From contig NZ_CP150291.1 of NCBI RefSeq assembly GCF_038051985.1, forward strand, positions 1,922,001 through 1,986,000: 64,000 nucleotides of DNA, in the 5' to 3' direction. Every line of letters starts with the position of its first letter. The stretch's first letter is position 1. The notes beneath the pieces were generated by a model. It had not been told where the DNA came from, ran no database searches, and saw only the letters and a program-made list of their open reading frames with translations. A program made the position numbers and the translations under genes. This DNA is from Solibacillus sp. FSL H8-0523 (GTDB lineage Bacteria; Bacillota; Bacilli; Bacillales_A; Planococcaceae). Below are positions 44,701 through 53,965 of this stretch, piece after piece.

Positions 44701-46415
44701 CAGAACATCTAAAGGGAATTGCTGCATCCAATGGCATTGCGATTGGAAAAGCATTTTTAATGGTAGAGCCGGATTTAACGATTTCAAAAACAGCGGTAGA
44801 AAATAAAGAAGCAGAGATTACAAGATTTCACGAAGCAGTAAATGCATCTAAACAAGAGCTAGAGAGCATTCGGGCGCGAGCAGAAATTGACTTAGGTCCC
44901 GAAAACGCAGCTATTTTTGATGCTCATATACTTGTCCTAAGTGACCCTGATTTATTAGGTGCTGTTGAAGGGAAAATCAATGACGAAGCAGTAAATGCGG
45001 AAGTGGCTTTGCAGGAAACGGCTGATCTGTTCATCACGATGTTTGAACAGCTGGATAATGAGTATATGCGTGAGCGCGTAGCAGATATTCGCGATGTTAC
45101 AAAACGCGTTATTGCACGATTATTAAATGTAGAAATTCCAAACCTCGGTTTCATTAATGAAGAAGTGATTATTATAGCTGAAGATTTAGCACCGTCTGAT
45201 ACTGCGCAACTAAATAGAGCCTTCGCAAAAGGGTTCACAACAAACATGGGTGGTCGTACGTCACACTCTGCCATTATGGCGCGCTCCTTAGAAATTCCTG
45301 CAGTTGTAGGGACAAAAGATGCTACAACTGTGATTAAACAAGGCGATGTAGTCATTGTCGATGGGGATGAAGGTGAAATTATTATTAATCCTTCCTCTGA
45401 TTTAATCGAAACATACAAAGCAAAAAGAAGTGAACAACAGACCGAGAAGAAGGGACTCTTATTACTTAAAAATAAGGAAACGATAACGCTCGATGGTATC
45501 CATGTAGAAGTAGCTGCAAATATCGGAACCCCAAAAGATGTAGTGAGCGCACTAGAAAACGGCGCAGAAGGAATCGGACTATATCGTACGGAATTTTTAT
45601 ATATGGAACGCGACGTCTTGCCAACGGAGGAAGAGCAATTTCAAGCCTATAAACAAGTGCTTGAACAAATGTTCGAAAAACCTGTTGTTGTTCGAACATT
45701 GGATATTGGAGGAGACAAACAGCTTCCGTATTTAAACTTGCCTGAGGAAATGAATCCGTTTCTAGGTTTACGAGCAATTCGACTTTGTTTAGAAGAGCAA
45801 ACGATTTTCAAAACGCAGCTCCGGGCATTATTGCGTGCAAGTACATTTGGTAACCTGAAAATTATGTTCCCTATGATTGCAACGTTAGAGGAATTTAGAG
45901 AAGCTAAACAGCTATTAGAGGAAGAAAAGAAAATTCTTCAACAAGAGGGAATAGCGATATCCGACCATATCGAAGTTGGGATTATGGTAGAAATTCCCTC
46001 AACAGCTATTTTAGCAGATCAATTCGCACAAGAAGTCGACTTTTTCAGTGTCGGTACCAATGATTTAATCCAATATACGATGGCTGTAGATCGCATGAAC
46101 GAATCGGTTGCGCATCTCTATCAGCCCTATCATCCAGCAATTTTAAGACTAGTTAAAATGGTCATCGATGCCGCCCATGCGAATAACAAGTGGGCAGGGA
46201 TGTGTGGTGAGATGGCAGGGGATTCTGTTGCGATTCCATTATTGATTGGACTTGGGTTAGACGAGTTTTCGATGAGTGCGCCGTCGATGTTAAAAGCTAG
46301 AAAGCAAATTAACCAGTTATCACAAATTGAAATGAAACGACTTGCTGACACAGCACTATCCATGCAAACTTCTGAACAAGTTAAGCAGTTTGTGAAGGAA
46401 ACACTCGGAATTTAA
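44697..46415 (+). CDS. ptsI: PTS enzyme I (phosphoenolpyruvate-protein phosphotransferase)
   Basis: 572 residues, full length. Active His190 in [12 protein letters not shown], the metal-binding [11 protein letters not shown] near 293-303, and V-G-T-N-D-L-I-Q-Y with the catalytic Cys in W-A-G-M-C-G-E-M near 500. Transfers phosphate from PEP to HPr. Coupled to ptsH by ATGA. Last gene of the mtl-pts operon. Confidence 0.94.
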   Translation: MTEHLKGIAASNGIAIGKAFLMVEPDLTISKTAVENKEAEITRFHEAVNASKQELESIRARAEIDLGPENAAIFDAHILVLSDPDLLGAVEGKINDEAVNAEVALQETADLFITMFEQLDNEYMRERVADIRDVTKRVIARLLNVEIPNLGFINEEVIIIAEDLAPSDTAQLNRAFAKGFTTNMGGRTSHSAIMARSLEIPAVVGTKDATTVIKQGDVVIVDGDEGEIIINPSSDLIETYKAKRSEQQTEKKGLLLLKNKETITLDGIHVEVAANIGTPKDVVSALENGAEGIGLYRTEFLYMERDVLPTEEEQFQAYKQVLEQMFEKPVVVRTLDIGGDKQLPYLNLPEEMNPFLGLRAIRLCLEEQTIFKTQLRALLRASTFGNLKIMFPMIATLEEFREAKQLLEEEKKILQQEGIAISDHIEVGIMVEIPSTAILADQFAQEVDFFSVGTNDLIQYTMAVDRMNESVAHLYQPYHPAILRLVKMVIDAAHANNKWAGMCGEMAGDSVAIPLLIGLGLDEFSMSAPSMLKARKQINQLSQIEMKRLADTALSMQTSEQVKQFVKETLGI

Positions 46416-46446
46416 TCACGTTGGAGAAGCTTTTAATAGAAACACC

Positions 46447-46490
46447 AATAACGCCCTCGAGTGAACAAGAGGGCGTTATTTGATGTTTCT
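46447..46490 (+). terminator. terminator of the mtl-pts operon
   Basis: Stem AATAACGCCCTC / GAGGGCGTTATT followed by TGATGTTTCT; the T-run is short. Confidence 0.75.
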
Positions 46491-46553
46491 TTAGATTTAC
46501 TGAAACTTCCAGTCAACAAAAACGACCAATTCTAAAAACGGGGGGACAGCGCA

Positions 46554-46943
46554 ATGAAAAAACTCATCTTCATCTTAACCACCATTCTCTTAACCGCCTG
46601 CTCAGCGCCAAAAGTACAAACATTTGAGAAATACTTCACTAATGCAGGCATGACAAATGTCGAAGAACTCATCATTCAAGATGGCTCCACCGGCTATACG
46701 AAAACAACCGTTGACCCGCAGCACATCGATGCGTTACTCAGTGAGCTAAAATCAATTGAAGTCATTCCCGATGACAATCAGGAAGCTCGTGATGGCTGGC
46801 GTTACGGCATTACGCTTGTACAAGGGGAGAAGCGTTATTCCTTTGCGCTCAATTCGATTGAAGACATCTATTATCACACAGAGCCCGATCTTCATCCGTT
46901 CGTTGATTCGTTTTATCAAAATTTAGACGTTGAGGAAAAGTAG
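46554..46943 (+). CDS. hypothetical lipoprotein
   Basis: 129 residues. Signal peptide ending in L-T-A-C with Cys16 as lipid anchor. The mature part is about 110 residues with W-R-Y-G-I-T-L-V-Q-G-E-K-R-Y-S-F-A-L in the middle, a beta-hairpin-like stretch; no family recognised. Ribosome site GGGGGGAC. Stands alone between the mtl operon and the phosphoesterase. Confidence 0.6.
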   Translation: MKKLIFILTTILLTACSAPKVQTFEKYFTNAGMTNVEELIIQDGSTGYTKTTVDPQHIDALLSELKSIEVIPDDNQEARDGWRYGITLVQGEKRYSFALNSIEDIYYHTEPDLHPFVDSFYQNLDVEEK

Positions 46944-46949
46944 GTTTGA

Positions 46950-47026
46950 TTGTATCGATACAAAGAGAAACAAGTTATCTACAAAAATAGTAATTTACTG
47001 TAAACTAGAACTAGTTATCTTTGTAT
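46950..47026 (+). promoter_or_regulatory. phosphoesterase promoter region with palindromes
   Basis: Perfect 14-bp palindrome TTGTATCGATACAA (46950-46963), a 9-bp inverted repeat ATACAAAGA / TCTTTGTAT spanning 60 bp, and a direct repeat AGTTATCT. TATAGT near 47024 is a -10 candidate. A regulator site is suggested but not identified. Confidence 0.4.
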
Positions 47027-47042
47027 AGTATTGGAGGAGTTT

Positions 47043-47768
47043 ATGTTGACGAAAATTGCGCTCATATCAGATATTCATGGTAATTTAACAGCGCTTGATG
47101 CGGTACTAAGTGATATAAGAAAGCGCGGGGTTGATGCCATTTATTGCTTAGGTGATTTAGTAGGCAAGGGACCGCGTGGTGCGGAATGTATTGCGCTTGT
47201 TAAAGAGTATTGTGACAAAGTGATATACGGGAACTGGGATGTATTTATTCGCGATGATATCGATAACGACATGATTCAGTGGACGCAAAGTCGGTTAAGT
47301 GAAGAAGATTATGCGTATTTAGCGTCGCTGCCGTTTTATATCGAATTTGAGCTAAATGGCAAGCTCATTCGCTGTTTTCATGCTTCACCGCGCAGTGTGT
47401 TTGAGCGCATTGCACCAGAGTATCATTCAAAAGAAGCGTGCCTATCATTATTTGACAATAGTGAAGAAACGAATTCACAGCACAGTGAGCGTACACCGGA
47501 CATTGTATTTTACGGCGATATTCATATGACGCTATTAAGAAGCTATGATACGAAAATTTTATGCAATGTCGGCAGTGTTGGGCTAGATGTTGTCGATGCA
47601 ACGTATGTGATTTTAGACGGCTCTTTTGGTGCGAACGCGATTCAATTTGTACGTGTGCCATATGACCGTGAGGCAGAGCTTACCGCAGCAAAGAAGTTTG
47701 GTATGGTTGGTTATGATGCCTATCAGGAAGAGATTATGTTTGATGAAGTATTGAAGGGGAAAAGCTAG
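47043..47768 (+). CDS. metallophosphoesterase (YfcE/MJ0936-like)
   Basis: 241 residues from ATG 47043, behind TTGGAGGAG; the frame start at 47031 lies within the ribosome site. Metal-binding motifs in order: S-D-I-H-G-N (near 10), G-D-L-V-G-K-G-P (near 38), G-N-W-D (near 62), a later H in C-F-H-A-S-P (near 117) and G-D-I-H (near 160). These make a two-metal centre that hydrolyses phosphodiesters. Substrate unknown; relatives act on cyclic nucleotides or Ap4A-like compounds. Confidence 0.82.
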   Translation: MLTKIALISDIHGNLTALDAVLSDIRKRGVDAIYCLGDLVGKGPRGAECIALVKEYCDKVIYGNWDVFIRDDIDNDMIQWTQSRLSEEDYAYLASLPFYIEFELNGKLIRCFHASPRSVFERIAPEYHSKEACLSLFDNSEETNSQHSERTPDIVFYGDIHMTLLRSYDTKILCNVGSVGLDVVDATYVILDGSFGANAIQFVRVPYDREAELTAAKKFGMVGYDAYQEEIMFDEVLKGKS

Positions 47769-47804
47769 GCATAGTAAGGCTTTTTAAACATACATACAAT
47801 GAAA

Positions 47805-47845
47805 AAGCTAGGAACGCTGTTATTACGGCATTCCTAGCTTTTTTC
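47805..47845 (+). terminator. intrinsic terminator
   Basis: Stem AAGCTAGGAACGC / GCATTCCTAGCTT and TTTTTTCC. Confidence 0.85.
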
Positions 47846-47866
47846 CATCTACACAAAATTTAGCAC

Positions 47867-48166
47867 TCAAGAGTAGAAGCCCATTAATTTTTCTGGTAAC
47901 GTTTTCTTCATAATAACTCCTGCAAAGGCGAGTCCAATGAAAATAAATAGGATGGCAACAATTTTATTGATCCACACCGATTCAATATTATCTGTTAGAT
48001 TGGAGCCACCAATTATGATGATCGCCGCTACAGCCCAGGCACATAAAAAACCTGCGATATACTGCAGCCATTCTTTTTTTGTGAGTTGCTTAAATAGATT
48101 TCTATTTTTATAAAATTTCATAATGCAAAAGAACAGAAATAAAACAAGCAGTATTTTACCTATCAT
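47867..48166 (-). CDS. small three-helix membrane protein
   Basis: 99 residues, hydrophobic segments near 3-17, 36-54 and 68-86. No family recognised. The start ATG at 48166 has only a weak ribosome site (GAGGGATTTTC). Follows the zinc-ribbon gene on the same strand by 29 bp and may be co-transcribed with it. Confidence 0.5.
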   Translation of the reverse strand: MIGKILLVLFLFFCIMKFYKNRNLFKQLTKKEWLQYIAGFLCAWAVAAIIIIGGSNLTDNIESVWINKIVAILFIFIGLAFAGVIMKKTLPEKLMGFYS

Positions 48167-48195
48167 GAAAATCCCTCACATTAATTTAAATTTTT

Positions 48196-48423
48196 TTACT
48201 TACTAGGTAGAGGCTGCTCCGGTCGATTCGGGCAGTACTTACAATCGGGATCCTTACAAGTTGTTTCAGTCCACTGATTACAGCTCGGGCAGAAATAGGC
48301 ATCATAATCATCATAGTAGCCTAAATTCGCCTTGCAAGTGGGACAAAATTTATTTTCTTCCATCTGACCATAAAATTCAAAGCCATCGATCGTTAGTTTT
48401 CCATAAGCTTCAGTTATTTTCAT
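48196..48423 (-). CDS. zinc-ribbon protein
   Basis: 75 residues. C-P-T-C near 27-30 and C-P-S-C near 45-48 form a standard zinc ribbon, followed by C-K-D-P-D-C-K-Y-C-P, which could hold a second metal. No other domain. AAGGAGCTGCTT ribosome site. Cytoplasmic; function unknown. Its reading frame and motif conservation make it a real gene despite the small size. Confidence 0.65.
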   Translation of the reverse strand: MKITEAYGKLTIDGFEFYGQMEENKFCPTCKANLGYYDDYDAYFCPSCNQWTETTCKDPDCKYCPNRPEQPLPSK

Positions 48424-48490
48424 AAGCAGCTCCTTTTCTTGTGATTTTTATTCTATATATTCCCAGTTTAGCATAAAGCGTTATATTGGA

Positions 48491-48530
48491 AAATAAAAAG
48501 CGAATTGACTGGATGAGGGTCAATTCGCTT
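48491..48530 (-). terminator. terminator of the mhq operon
   Basis: On the minus strand, GCGAATTGAC / GTCAATTCGC followed by TTTTTATTTTCC. Confidence 0.85.
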
Positions 48531-48535
48531 CTTCG

Positions 48536-49591
48536 TTATTTCGCTGTAAATTTCTTTACTGCAGGGATGATGTCATTCCCGATAATCTCGATATTTTGCA
48601 TCAGCTTTTCATGCGGCACCCCACCAAAATCAATTTGGGCCATAAAGCGCTGCATGCCGTAGAGCTCGTATTGGTAGTGTAGCTTTTCAATAATTTGATT
48701 CGTCGAGCCGACCATTAATGCGTCGGTTACAGAAGTCGAAGCTTCAAACTGAGCACGCGGGTAGCCTTGACCACGAATCGCCTGCATGCCTCCGTTTAAG
48801 TGCGGGTACATGCCTTCTAGTGCCTCTTGCTCAGTTTTTGCGACATAAAACAAGCTCGTTGTCGCAATCGGTAGCTTCGAAGCATCATGTCCGCTCGCGT
48901 TTGCCGCTTCACGGTACGCATCAACAGAAGGGGTGAACGCAACTGCTGGACCTCCGAGTGTTGTCAGCATCATCGGAATACCCATGTACCCAGCTTTAAT
49001 CGCACTTTCCGGAGGGCCGCCAACCGCACGCCAAATTGGAAGTGAGCCGTTTTGTGGTTGCGGTAAGATATGTGCATCCTTAAGTGGGGCGCGGAACTTA
49101 CCGTCATAATTGACGATTTCTTTATCATTTAACTGCTTCAACAGGCGTAACTTTTCCTCAAAAATTTCCTCGTAATCACGTAAACTCACACCAAATAACT
49201 CATGTGCGCCAACGCGTGAACCTCGACCTGCCACGATTTCAGCACGTCCATTTGAAATTAAATCAAGCGTCGCAAAATCCTCGTACAGACGCACTGGGTC
49301 CGCCACACTCAGCACGGATGCCGAGCTTGCGAGTTTAATTTTTGATGTCGCTTGAGCAATCGCGCCAAGTACGACGGTATGGGCTTGCGTTGTGAAATAT
49401 TGCTGATGGCTTTCACCAACCGCAAACACATTAATGCCGGCTTGTTCAGCCAACTGACTCATTTCAATAATTTCATGAATGCGTGCTTGTGCAGAAATGC
49501 GCGAGCCTGTTAAGGGATTCGGAATATGATCACCTAATGTATAAAGTCCAAATTCCATGCCGTTATCTTCATTAATTCGATAGTTTTCCAT
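48536..49591 (-). CDS. luciferase-like flavin monooxygenase
   Basis: 351 residues, LLM class (YvbT/LimB-like group). Features: F-G-L-Y-T-L-G-D near 14-21, the F-A-V-G-E-S-H-Q-Q-Y segment near 55-64, and G-R-A-E-I-V-A-G-R-G-S near 115-125. Uses reduced flavin and oxygen, substrate unknown. AAGGAGG ribosome site. Last gene of a three-gene operon headed by an MhqR-like repressor, so a quinone or aromatic compound is a reasonable substrate class. Confidence 0.82.
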   Translation of the reverse strand: MENYRINEDNGMEFGLYTLGDHIPNPLTGSRISAQARIHEIIEMSQLAEQAGINVFAVGESHQQYFTTQAHTVVLGAIAQATSKIKLASSASVLSVADPVRLYEDFATLDLISNGRAEIVAGRGSRVGAHELFGVSLRDYEEIFEEKLRLLKQLNDKEIVNYDGKFRAPLKDAHILPQPQNGSLPIWRAVGGPPESAIKAGYMGIPMMLTTLGGPAVAFTPSVDAYREAANASGHDASKLPIATTSLFYVAKTEQEALEGMYPHLNGGMQAIRGQGYPRAQFEASTSVTDALMVGSTNQIIEKLHYQYELYGMQRFMAQIDFGGVPHEKLMQNIEIIGNDIIPAVKKFTAK

Positions 49592-49603
49592 AGTGAATCC
49601 TCC

Positions 49604-50539
49604 TTAGTCAATCGGTTTTAATTTCGCCACGATGTCTGCGCGTTTTGCTTCTAAAAAGTCCGGTAAATCAAGCTTTTCGCCTAATGTGTCGATGTCACCA
49701 TCCACTAAAAAGCCCGGTCCGTCTGTTGCGATTTCAAATAAAATGCCGTTTGATTCGCGGAAGTATAAGCTCTTAAAGTAAAAGCGGTCAACAATGCCTG
49801 AGCTCATAAAGCCGCGCTGTTTCACTTGCTCATCCCAGTACAGTAGCTCTGCATCATCTTTCACACGAATTGCTAAATGATGAATACTACCGCGTCCTGG
49901 TTTTTCAGAAGGGCCATCTTGCTCGATGATATAAATTTCACCGAATAGTTCATTGTTCACCGACTGCATGAGTGCTGTATTCTCTGTTTCAGTAGCGAGC
50001 GTATAGCCAAAAATCTCCGTTAATGTTGCTTTTAGTTTGTACATATTTTTTACGGTTATTTCGACTGTTCCCATGCCTTGAATTTGGTGTTCGGCTGGGA
50101 CAGGGGAGCCGTCATACGTTTCCCAGTGCGCTACCTTGTCTGGTGCGGCAATCAGGGCCATGCGTAAGCCTTCTTTATCTTCAAATAAGACGGCAGGACG
50201 ACCCGCATATGTTGTCAAATTGCTATGCTCAACGCCAAATGACATTAAGCGCTGTTGCCAGTAGTGTAAGCTGTCCTCGCTCGGCACGATTAAGCCGATT
50301 TTTGTAATGGCATTTGTCCCGCGGTGCGTACGGCCAACTAACGGGATTTCAAAAAATGATAATTCCGTACCGGGGCTGCCCGTTTTATCGCCGTAAAATA
50401 GGTGATACATCGACGTGTCATCTTGGTTCACCGTTACTTTCACGCGGCGCATACCTAATACTTCGCGGTAGAAGTGATTATTTGTTTTTGCATTTTTCGT
50501 AATCATCGAAATGTGGTGATGTCCTGGAATTGTGTACAT
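49604..50539 (-). CDS. VOC-family ring-cleaving dioxygenase (MhqO/MhqA-like)
   Basis: 311 residues, two tandem vicinal-oxygen-chelate modules, the length of MhqO. Metal ligands visible as G-H-H-H-I-S near 6-11, I-H-H-L-A-I-R-V near 216-223 and G-I-L-F-E-I-A-T-D near 266-274. Such enzymes break down hydroquinones or catechols as a detoxification step. AGGAGG ribosome site. Lies 12 bp downstream of the MarR regulator, in the usual Bacillus arrangement. Confidence 0.88.
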   Translation of the reverse strand: MYTIPGHHHISMITKNAKTNNHFYREVLGMRRVKVTVNQDDTSMYHLFYGDKTGSPGTELSFFEIPLVGRTHRGTNAITKIGLIVPSEDSLHYWQQRLMSFGVEHSNLTTYAGRPAVLFEDKEGLRMALIAAPDKVAHWETYDGSPVPAEHQIQGMGTVEITVKNMYKLKATLTEIFGYTLATETENTALMQSVNNELFGEIYIIEQDGPSEKPGRGSIHHLAIRVKDDAELLYWDEQVKQRGFMSSGIVDRFYFKSLYFRESNGILFEIATDGPGFLVDGDIDTLGEKLDLPDFLEAKRADIVAKLKPID

Positions 50540-50551
50540 ATTGTTTTCCTC

Positions 50552-50977
50552 CTAGTTGCGGCTATTTTTTTCAACGCGGCTGATGAGTGCATAAAGCTGT
50601 TTTTGCTCATCGCGCGATAGTACATCGTCGAAAAAGGCCGATTGAAATTGTATTTGTGCGTCAAAGGCGTTGTCGAGTAGTTGCTGTCCTTTTTCGGTCA
50701 ACGCGATATAGTTTGTTTTCCACTGTTTGGTGCGCGTAATCATGTTTTCCTGTTCAAGACGTGTCAGCATGCGCGAAATACCACCTTCAGTCACCGTCGC
50801 TTTTTTCGCGAGCTCACTTTGCATGATTGGCTGTGCGATTTGAATTTGTAGCAGCACATCAAACTGCGCGGTTGTTAACCCGTACTCTTTTAGAAACTCA
50901 TTCGATAACAAAATACTTTGGTGGGTAAAGCGCATCATGCGTAGCCAAATCAGGGAGCCAAGTGTATTGTTTTTCAA
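50552..50977 (-). CDS. mhqR: MarR-family repressor MhqR
   Basis: 141 residues from TTG 50977 behind AGAAAGGG; an upstream TTG at 51031 has no ribosome site, and B. subtilis MhqR has nearly the same length as the shorter form. Winged-helix core with [22 protein letters not shown] near 66-88. No cysteine, in keeping with MhqR being derepressed by quinones without thiol chemistry. The predicted operator lies upstream (51035-51058). Represses its own operon and the dioxygenase and monooxygenase genes. Confidence 0.85.
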   Translation of the reverse strand: MKNNTLGSLIWLRMMRFTHQSILLSNEFLKEYGLTTAQFDVLLQIQIAQPIMQSELAKKATVTEGGISRMLTRLEQENMITRTKQWKTNYIALTEKGQQLLDNAFDAQIQFQSAFFDDVLSRDEQKQLYALISRVEKNSRN

Positions 50978-51034
50978 TGCGTCACGCCCTTTCTTAGTTA
51001 TCACTTTACTACTCAAGTGATGACTCGTCAATCA

Positions 51035-51058
51035 TTTTATCTCGAATTCGAAATAAAA
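51035..51058 (-). promoter_or_regulatory. MhqR-type operator
   Basis: Imperfect palindrome with core CTCGAATTCGAAAT flanked by TTTTAT and AAAA. From memory it closely matches the MhqR operator described in B. subtilis (A-T-C-T-c-g-A-A-t-T-C-g-A-G-A-T). A second inverted repeat, ATCACTT / AAGTGAT (about 51000-51021), lies between it and the gene. Confidence 0.7.
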
Positions 51059-51114
51059 TTCAGTTGTAACTTTCTGGATGATGAACCGTCAAATTGAAAA
51101 AGGGGATGAAACCG

Positions 51115-52236
51115 ATGAAAAAATGGGGCTTAGTGCTAGCAATTTTTCTCCTCGCCGCTTGCTCAAAAGAACAACAGGTTAATGAGCCGACACGCGTCCA
51201 GCTGGAGAAGTTGAATATGCCAGATGCCATTGAAATTTTTGAGGAAGCTGAAGTGGAACTTGTTGCAAGTGCGCTTGGACAAGTGAAATGGCAGCCAAAT
51301 GTAGAGGCAGAGACGGCACGTATTGAAGATCTAGAGCTACGCTTATTTATAGAAAAAGATCCGAACATGCCGGAGTATATTATTACATACCGGATATGGA
51401 TTGAAAACGACAAATCATTTACACTGTTAAGTACAGACGAAAAGCAAGGCTACGGCAAACTAAGTGCGAAGCAAGCACAAAAACTCCTCGCGTTTTTATA
51501 TGAAAATATCCCATCTTTACAATCCGTCATCAATACACATGGCAATATTGAAAACCGCGACGTCTTTGAGCAATTTTTACAGCAAGTTAACACAAAAAAA
51601 CAAGCCAGCGTGAACATCACGACTTATACGATTGAAGGGGCTCCGATCTATTATCAGGTCGACTATGACAGCACGACTTTTTCGCTGACCATCGATGAGC
51701 GGGAAGATCATTACAGCAAGCAGGGAGTATCTACGCATACGTGCGATAACTTGACCTATGTACATAATGGAAAAGTGACTTCCTATCAATTAATGGATTG
51801 TGATGAAGAAGGGGCATTTATTGAGCTCGTGCCACTCGTGTTTGACCCGGAAAAGCAACAGTTTACACAAGAATTCTTACCTGATAGCACGTTAACAATT
51901 GGTGACAAGCGGATTTCGATGAGGAAGGGTACGTTTTCATGGTCGATGCCAACGACGACACCAAATGAAACCTTGAATATCCAAACCGATCATGCTTCAC
52001 CCAACCAAATGCTTAGAGTAAGTGACGCGGTACAAGTGGAAAAGTCAGCATCCGTTGATCTGCAATTTGAAGTAGCGCCAAGCCTTGTTGAATACCGTGT
52101 GTGGAATCAGGAAAAACTGCTCGACACGTATGATGCAATTGAAGCGATTGATATAGCGGAACCCTTCATTTTAGAAGTGTTCGCCTACTTTGGTGAAAGT
52201 TATGCTACGTATGTTACGGCTCTTCAATTTCAATGA
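51115..52236 (+). CDS. hypothetical lipoprotein
   Basis: 373 residues from ATG 51115 behind AAAAAGGGG. Lipobox L-A-A-C with Cys16. The mature protein is beta-rich and acidic; no domain recognised. Divergent from mhqR and sharing its control region, so the operator could affect it too, but this is unproven. Has its own terminator. Confidence 0.6.
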   Translation: MKKWGLVLAIFLLAACSKEQQVNEPTRVQLEKLNMPDAIEIFEEAEVELVASALGQVKWQPNVEAETARIEDLELRLFIEKDPNMPEYIITYRIWIENDKSFTLLSTDEKQGYGKLSAKQAQKLLAFLYENIPSLQSVINTHGNIENRDVFEQFLQQVNTKKQASVNITTYTIEGAPIYYQVDYDSTTFSLTIDEREDHYSKQGVSTHTCDNLTYVHNGKVTSYQLMDCDEEGAFIELVPLVFDPEKQQFTQEFLPDSTLTIGDKRISMRKGTFSWSMPTTTPNETLNIQTDHASPNQMLRVSDAVQVEKSASVDLQFEVAPSLVEYRVWNQEKLLDTYDAIEAIDIAEPFILEVFAYFGESYATYVTALQFQ

Positions 52237-52240
52237 AAAT

Positions 52241-52273
52241 AAGGCCACTTTTATAGTAGAGTGGCCTTGTTTT
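52241..52273 (+). terminator. intrinsic terminator
   Basis: Stem AAGGCCACT / AGTGGCCTT with GTTTTA behind the lipoprotein gene. Confidence 0.8.
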
Positions 52274-52297
52274 ATCCGACTAACTTTAGCTCTCCAA

Positions 52298-53965
52298 TCA
52301 CACCACCAAACGCTTCATCTCAAAAAACAATCCACGCTGCTTCATTAATTCCGTATACGTCCCAGTTTCAACGAGCCTACCATCCTGCATAACAAAAATC
52401 CGGTCAACATGCTGTAACCCGTCTAACTTATGCGTAATGAGTACAAGCGATTTATATTTCGTCTCACGCAGCATTTCAGTAAATAATTCCTGTTCGGTTT
52501 CCGCGTCTAGGCTTGTAAACGGCTCATCCAGTAACCAAATGGCACTCGGTTTTAACAGCACGCGCGCAAATGCGAGTCGTTGCTTTTCACCGCCAGATAA
52601 ATTCGTCCCTTGCTCGAGTACTTCATCATCAAGCGACACGGGTAACTGAGCCCGCGCTAACGCATCCTCAAGCGCTGCGTCGTCTAGCGAATCGTCGGCA
52701 ATGCGTAAATTATCGCGAATCGTGCCGGAGAAAAAGTGATTATGCTGCAGCTGAACGGCCATCAATTGCCATAAACAATCCGGCACGAGCTTTTGATACG
52801 GTACTTGATGAATCGACAGGGAGCCTGCTGTTGGCGCAAAACTATTTAGGATTAGCTGTAACAATGTTGTTTTACCAGAACCACTCGGGCCAACAATCGC
52901 AATTTTTTCGCCAGGGGCAATCGTAAACGATACATCACGAAGCGCAGGCTTTAATGCACCGTCATAATGTAACGACACCTGCTTTGCTTCGATTTCATAC
53001 GGTTTTATATGCCCAAGCTCAATCGTCCGGTCATTCGTTTCCCAGTCAATCGCCTGTAAACGTTCCATAGAATAAGCTGCCTCTTTATAAAAATGTGGTA
53101 CCTGCGCAAGGGGAATCACGGTTTCGAAAACGGTCAGCGCGATTAGAATCAGCATTGCCAAATACAAGCTATCAAGGGCGCCAACACTTACGAAATAAGC
53201 ACTTAGCACAATGATAACAAAAATCGTCAAGTAGCTCGCGGCCTGACTGACCAATTGGATCATGTTCAATGCATGCTGTTTTTTCTCCACATCGTACGCA
53301 TAGTCCTCACTTAAATGAAACACCTGATCGGCACGAGAATCGACTAAATGATAATGCTTCAGCTCACGAAACCCGAATAAAAACTGCGTTAATTCCTGCT
53401 TGACGGGTGTACTATCTTCTGACGTCACTTGTTTTTTCAAAATAAAAATCGATGGAATCACAACTGCCACCAGTAAAAAGCCCCCAAACAACACGAGTGC
53501 AACCCACACAGAGAAAAATGCTGTAAAAATAATCGTACATAAAAATACGAGTAGTGCGACAAGCGGGGGATAGACGACGCGTAAAAAGAAATTTTGCAGC
53601 CGTGTCACATCATTTGTGATCGTCGTTAACAACGCGCCACTTTGATAGCGCTGGAATAATGAACCTGAAATGTGCGCCAGCGAGTCAAAATAACGCAGCC
53701 GAATATCCGATAAAATGCGGAAAGTCGCGCGGTGTGAAAGATAGCGTTCCGTATATTTACTTGCGGATTTCATCACGCCAAACACTTTTAAAAAGGCCGT
53801 CAATATTAAAATAATGTAAAACGGAGGCATGAGCGCCGCTTTGGAAATCAAATAGCCGCTTTGTGCAAATAGTGCCACCGCTGTTAAACCAGCAATGACG
53901 CCACACACTAAGGCGAGTACAATATCCTTTTTTTCACGCCACACAATGTGCATCAATTCATTCAT
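52298..53965 (-). CDS. cydC: thiol reductant ABC exporter subunit CydC
   Basis: 555 residues, six-helix ABC_membrane domain (1-300) and ATPase domain with Walker A G-P-S-G-S-G-K-T-T near 363, signature L-S-G-G-E-K-Q-R and Walker B I-W-L-L-D-E-P-F. Pairs with CydD to export cysteine or glutathione from the cytoplasm, needed for cytochrome bd assembly and outer redox balance. Overlaps cydD by four bases. Confidence 0.88.
   Translation of the reverse strand: MNELMHIVWREKKDIVLALVCGVIAGLTAVALFAQSGYLISKAALMPPFYIILILTAFLKVFGVMKSASKYTERYLSHRATFRILSDIRLRYFDSLAHISGSLFQRYQSGALLTTITNDVTRLQNFFLRVVYPPLVALLVFLCTIIFTAFFSVWVALVLFGGFLLVAVVIPSIFILKKQVTSEDSTPVKQELTQFLFGFRELKHYHLVDSRADQVFHLSEDYAYDVEKKQHALNMIQLVSQAASYLTIFVIIVLSAYFVSVGALDSLYLAMLILIALTVFETVIPLAQVPHFYKEAAYSMERLQAIDWETNDRTIELGHIKPYEIEAKQVSLHYDGALKPALRDVSFTIAPGEKIAIVGPSGSGKTTLLQLILNSFAPTAGSLSIHQVPYQKLVPDCLWQLMAVQLQHNHFFSGTIRDNLRIADDSLDDAALEDALARAQLPVSLDDEVLEQGTNLSGGEKQRLAFARVLLKPSAIWLLDEPFTSLDAETEQELFTEMLRETKYKSLVLITHKLDGLQHVDRIFVMQDGRLVETGTYTELMKQRGLFFEMKRLVV

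Noticed and set aside
44924-45418. 164-codon minus-strand frame
   Set aside because: Antisense to ptsI with no start signal.
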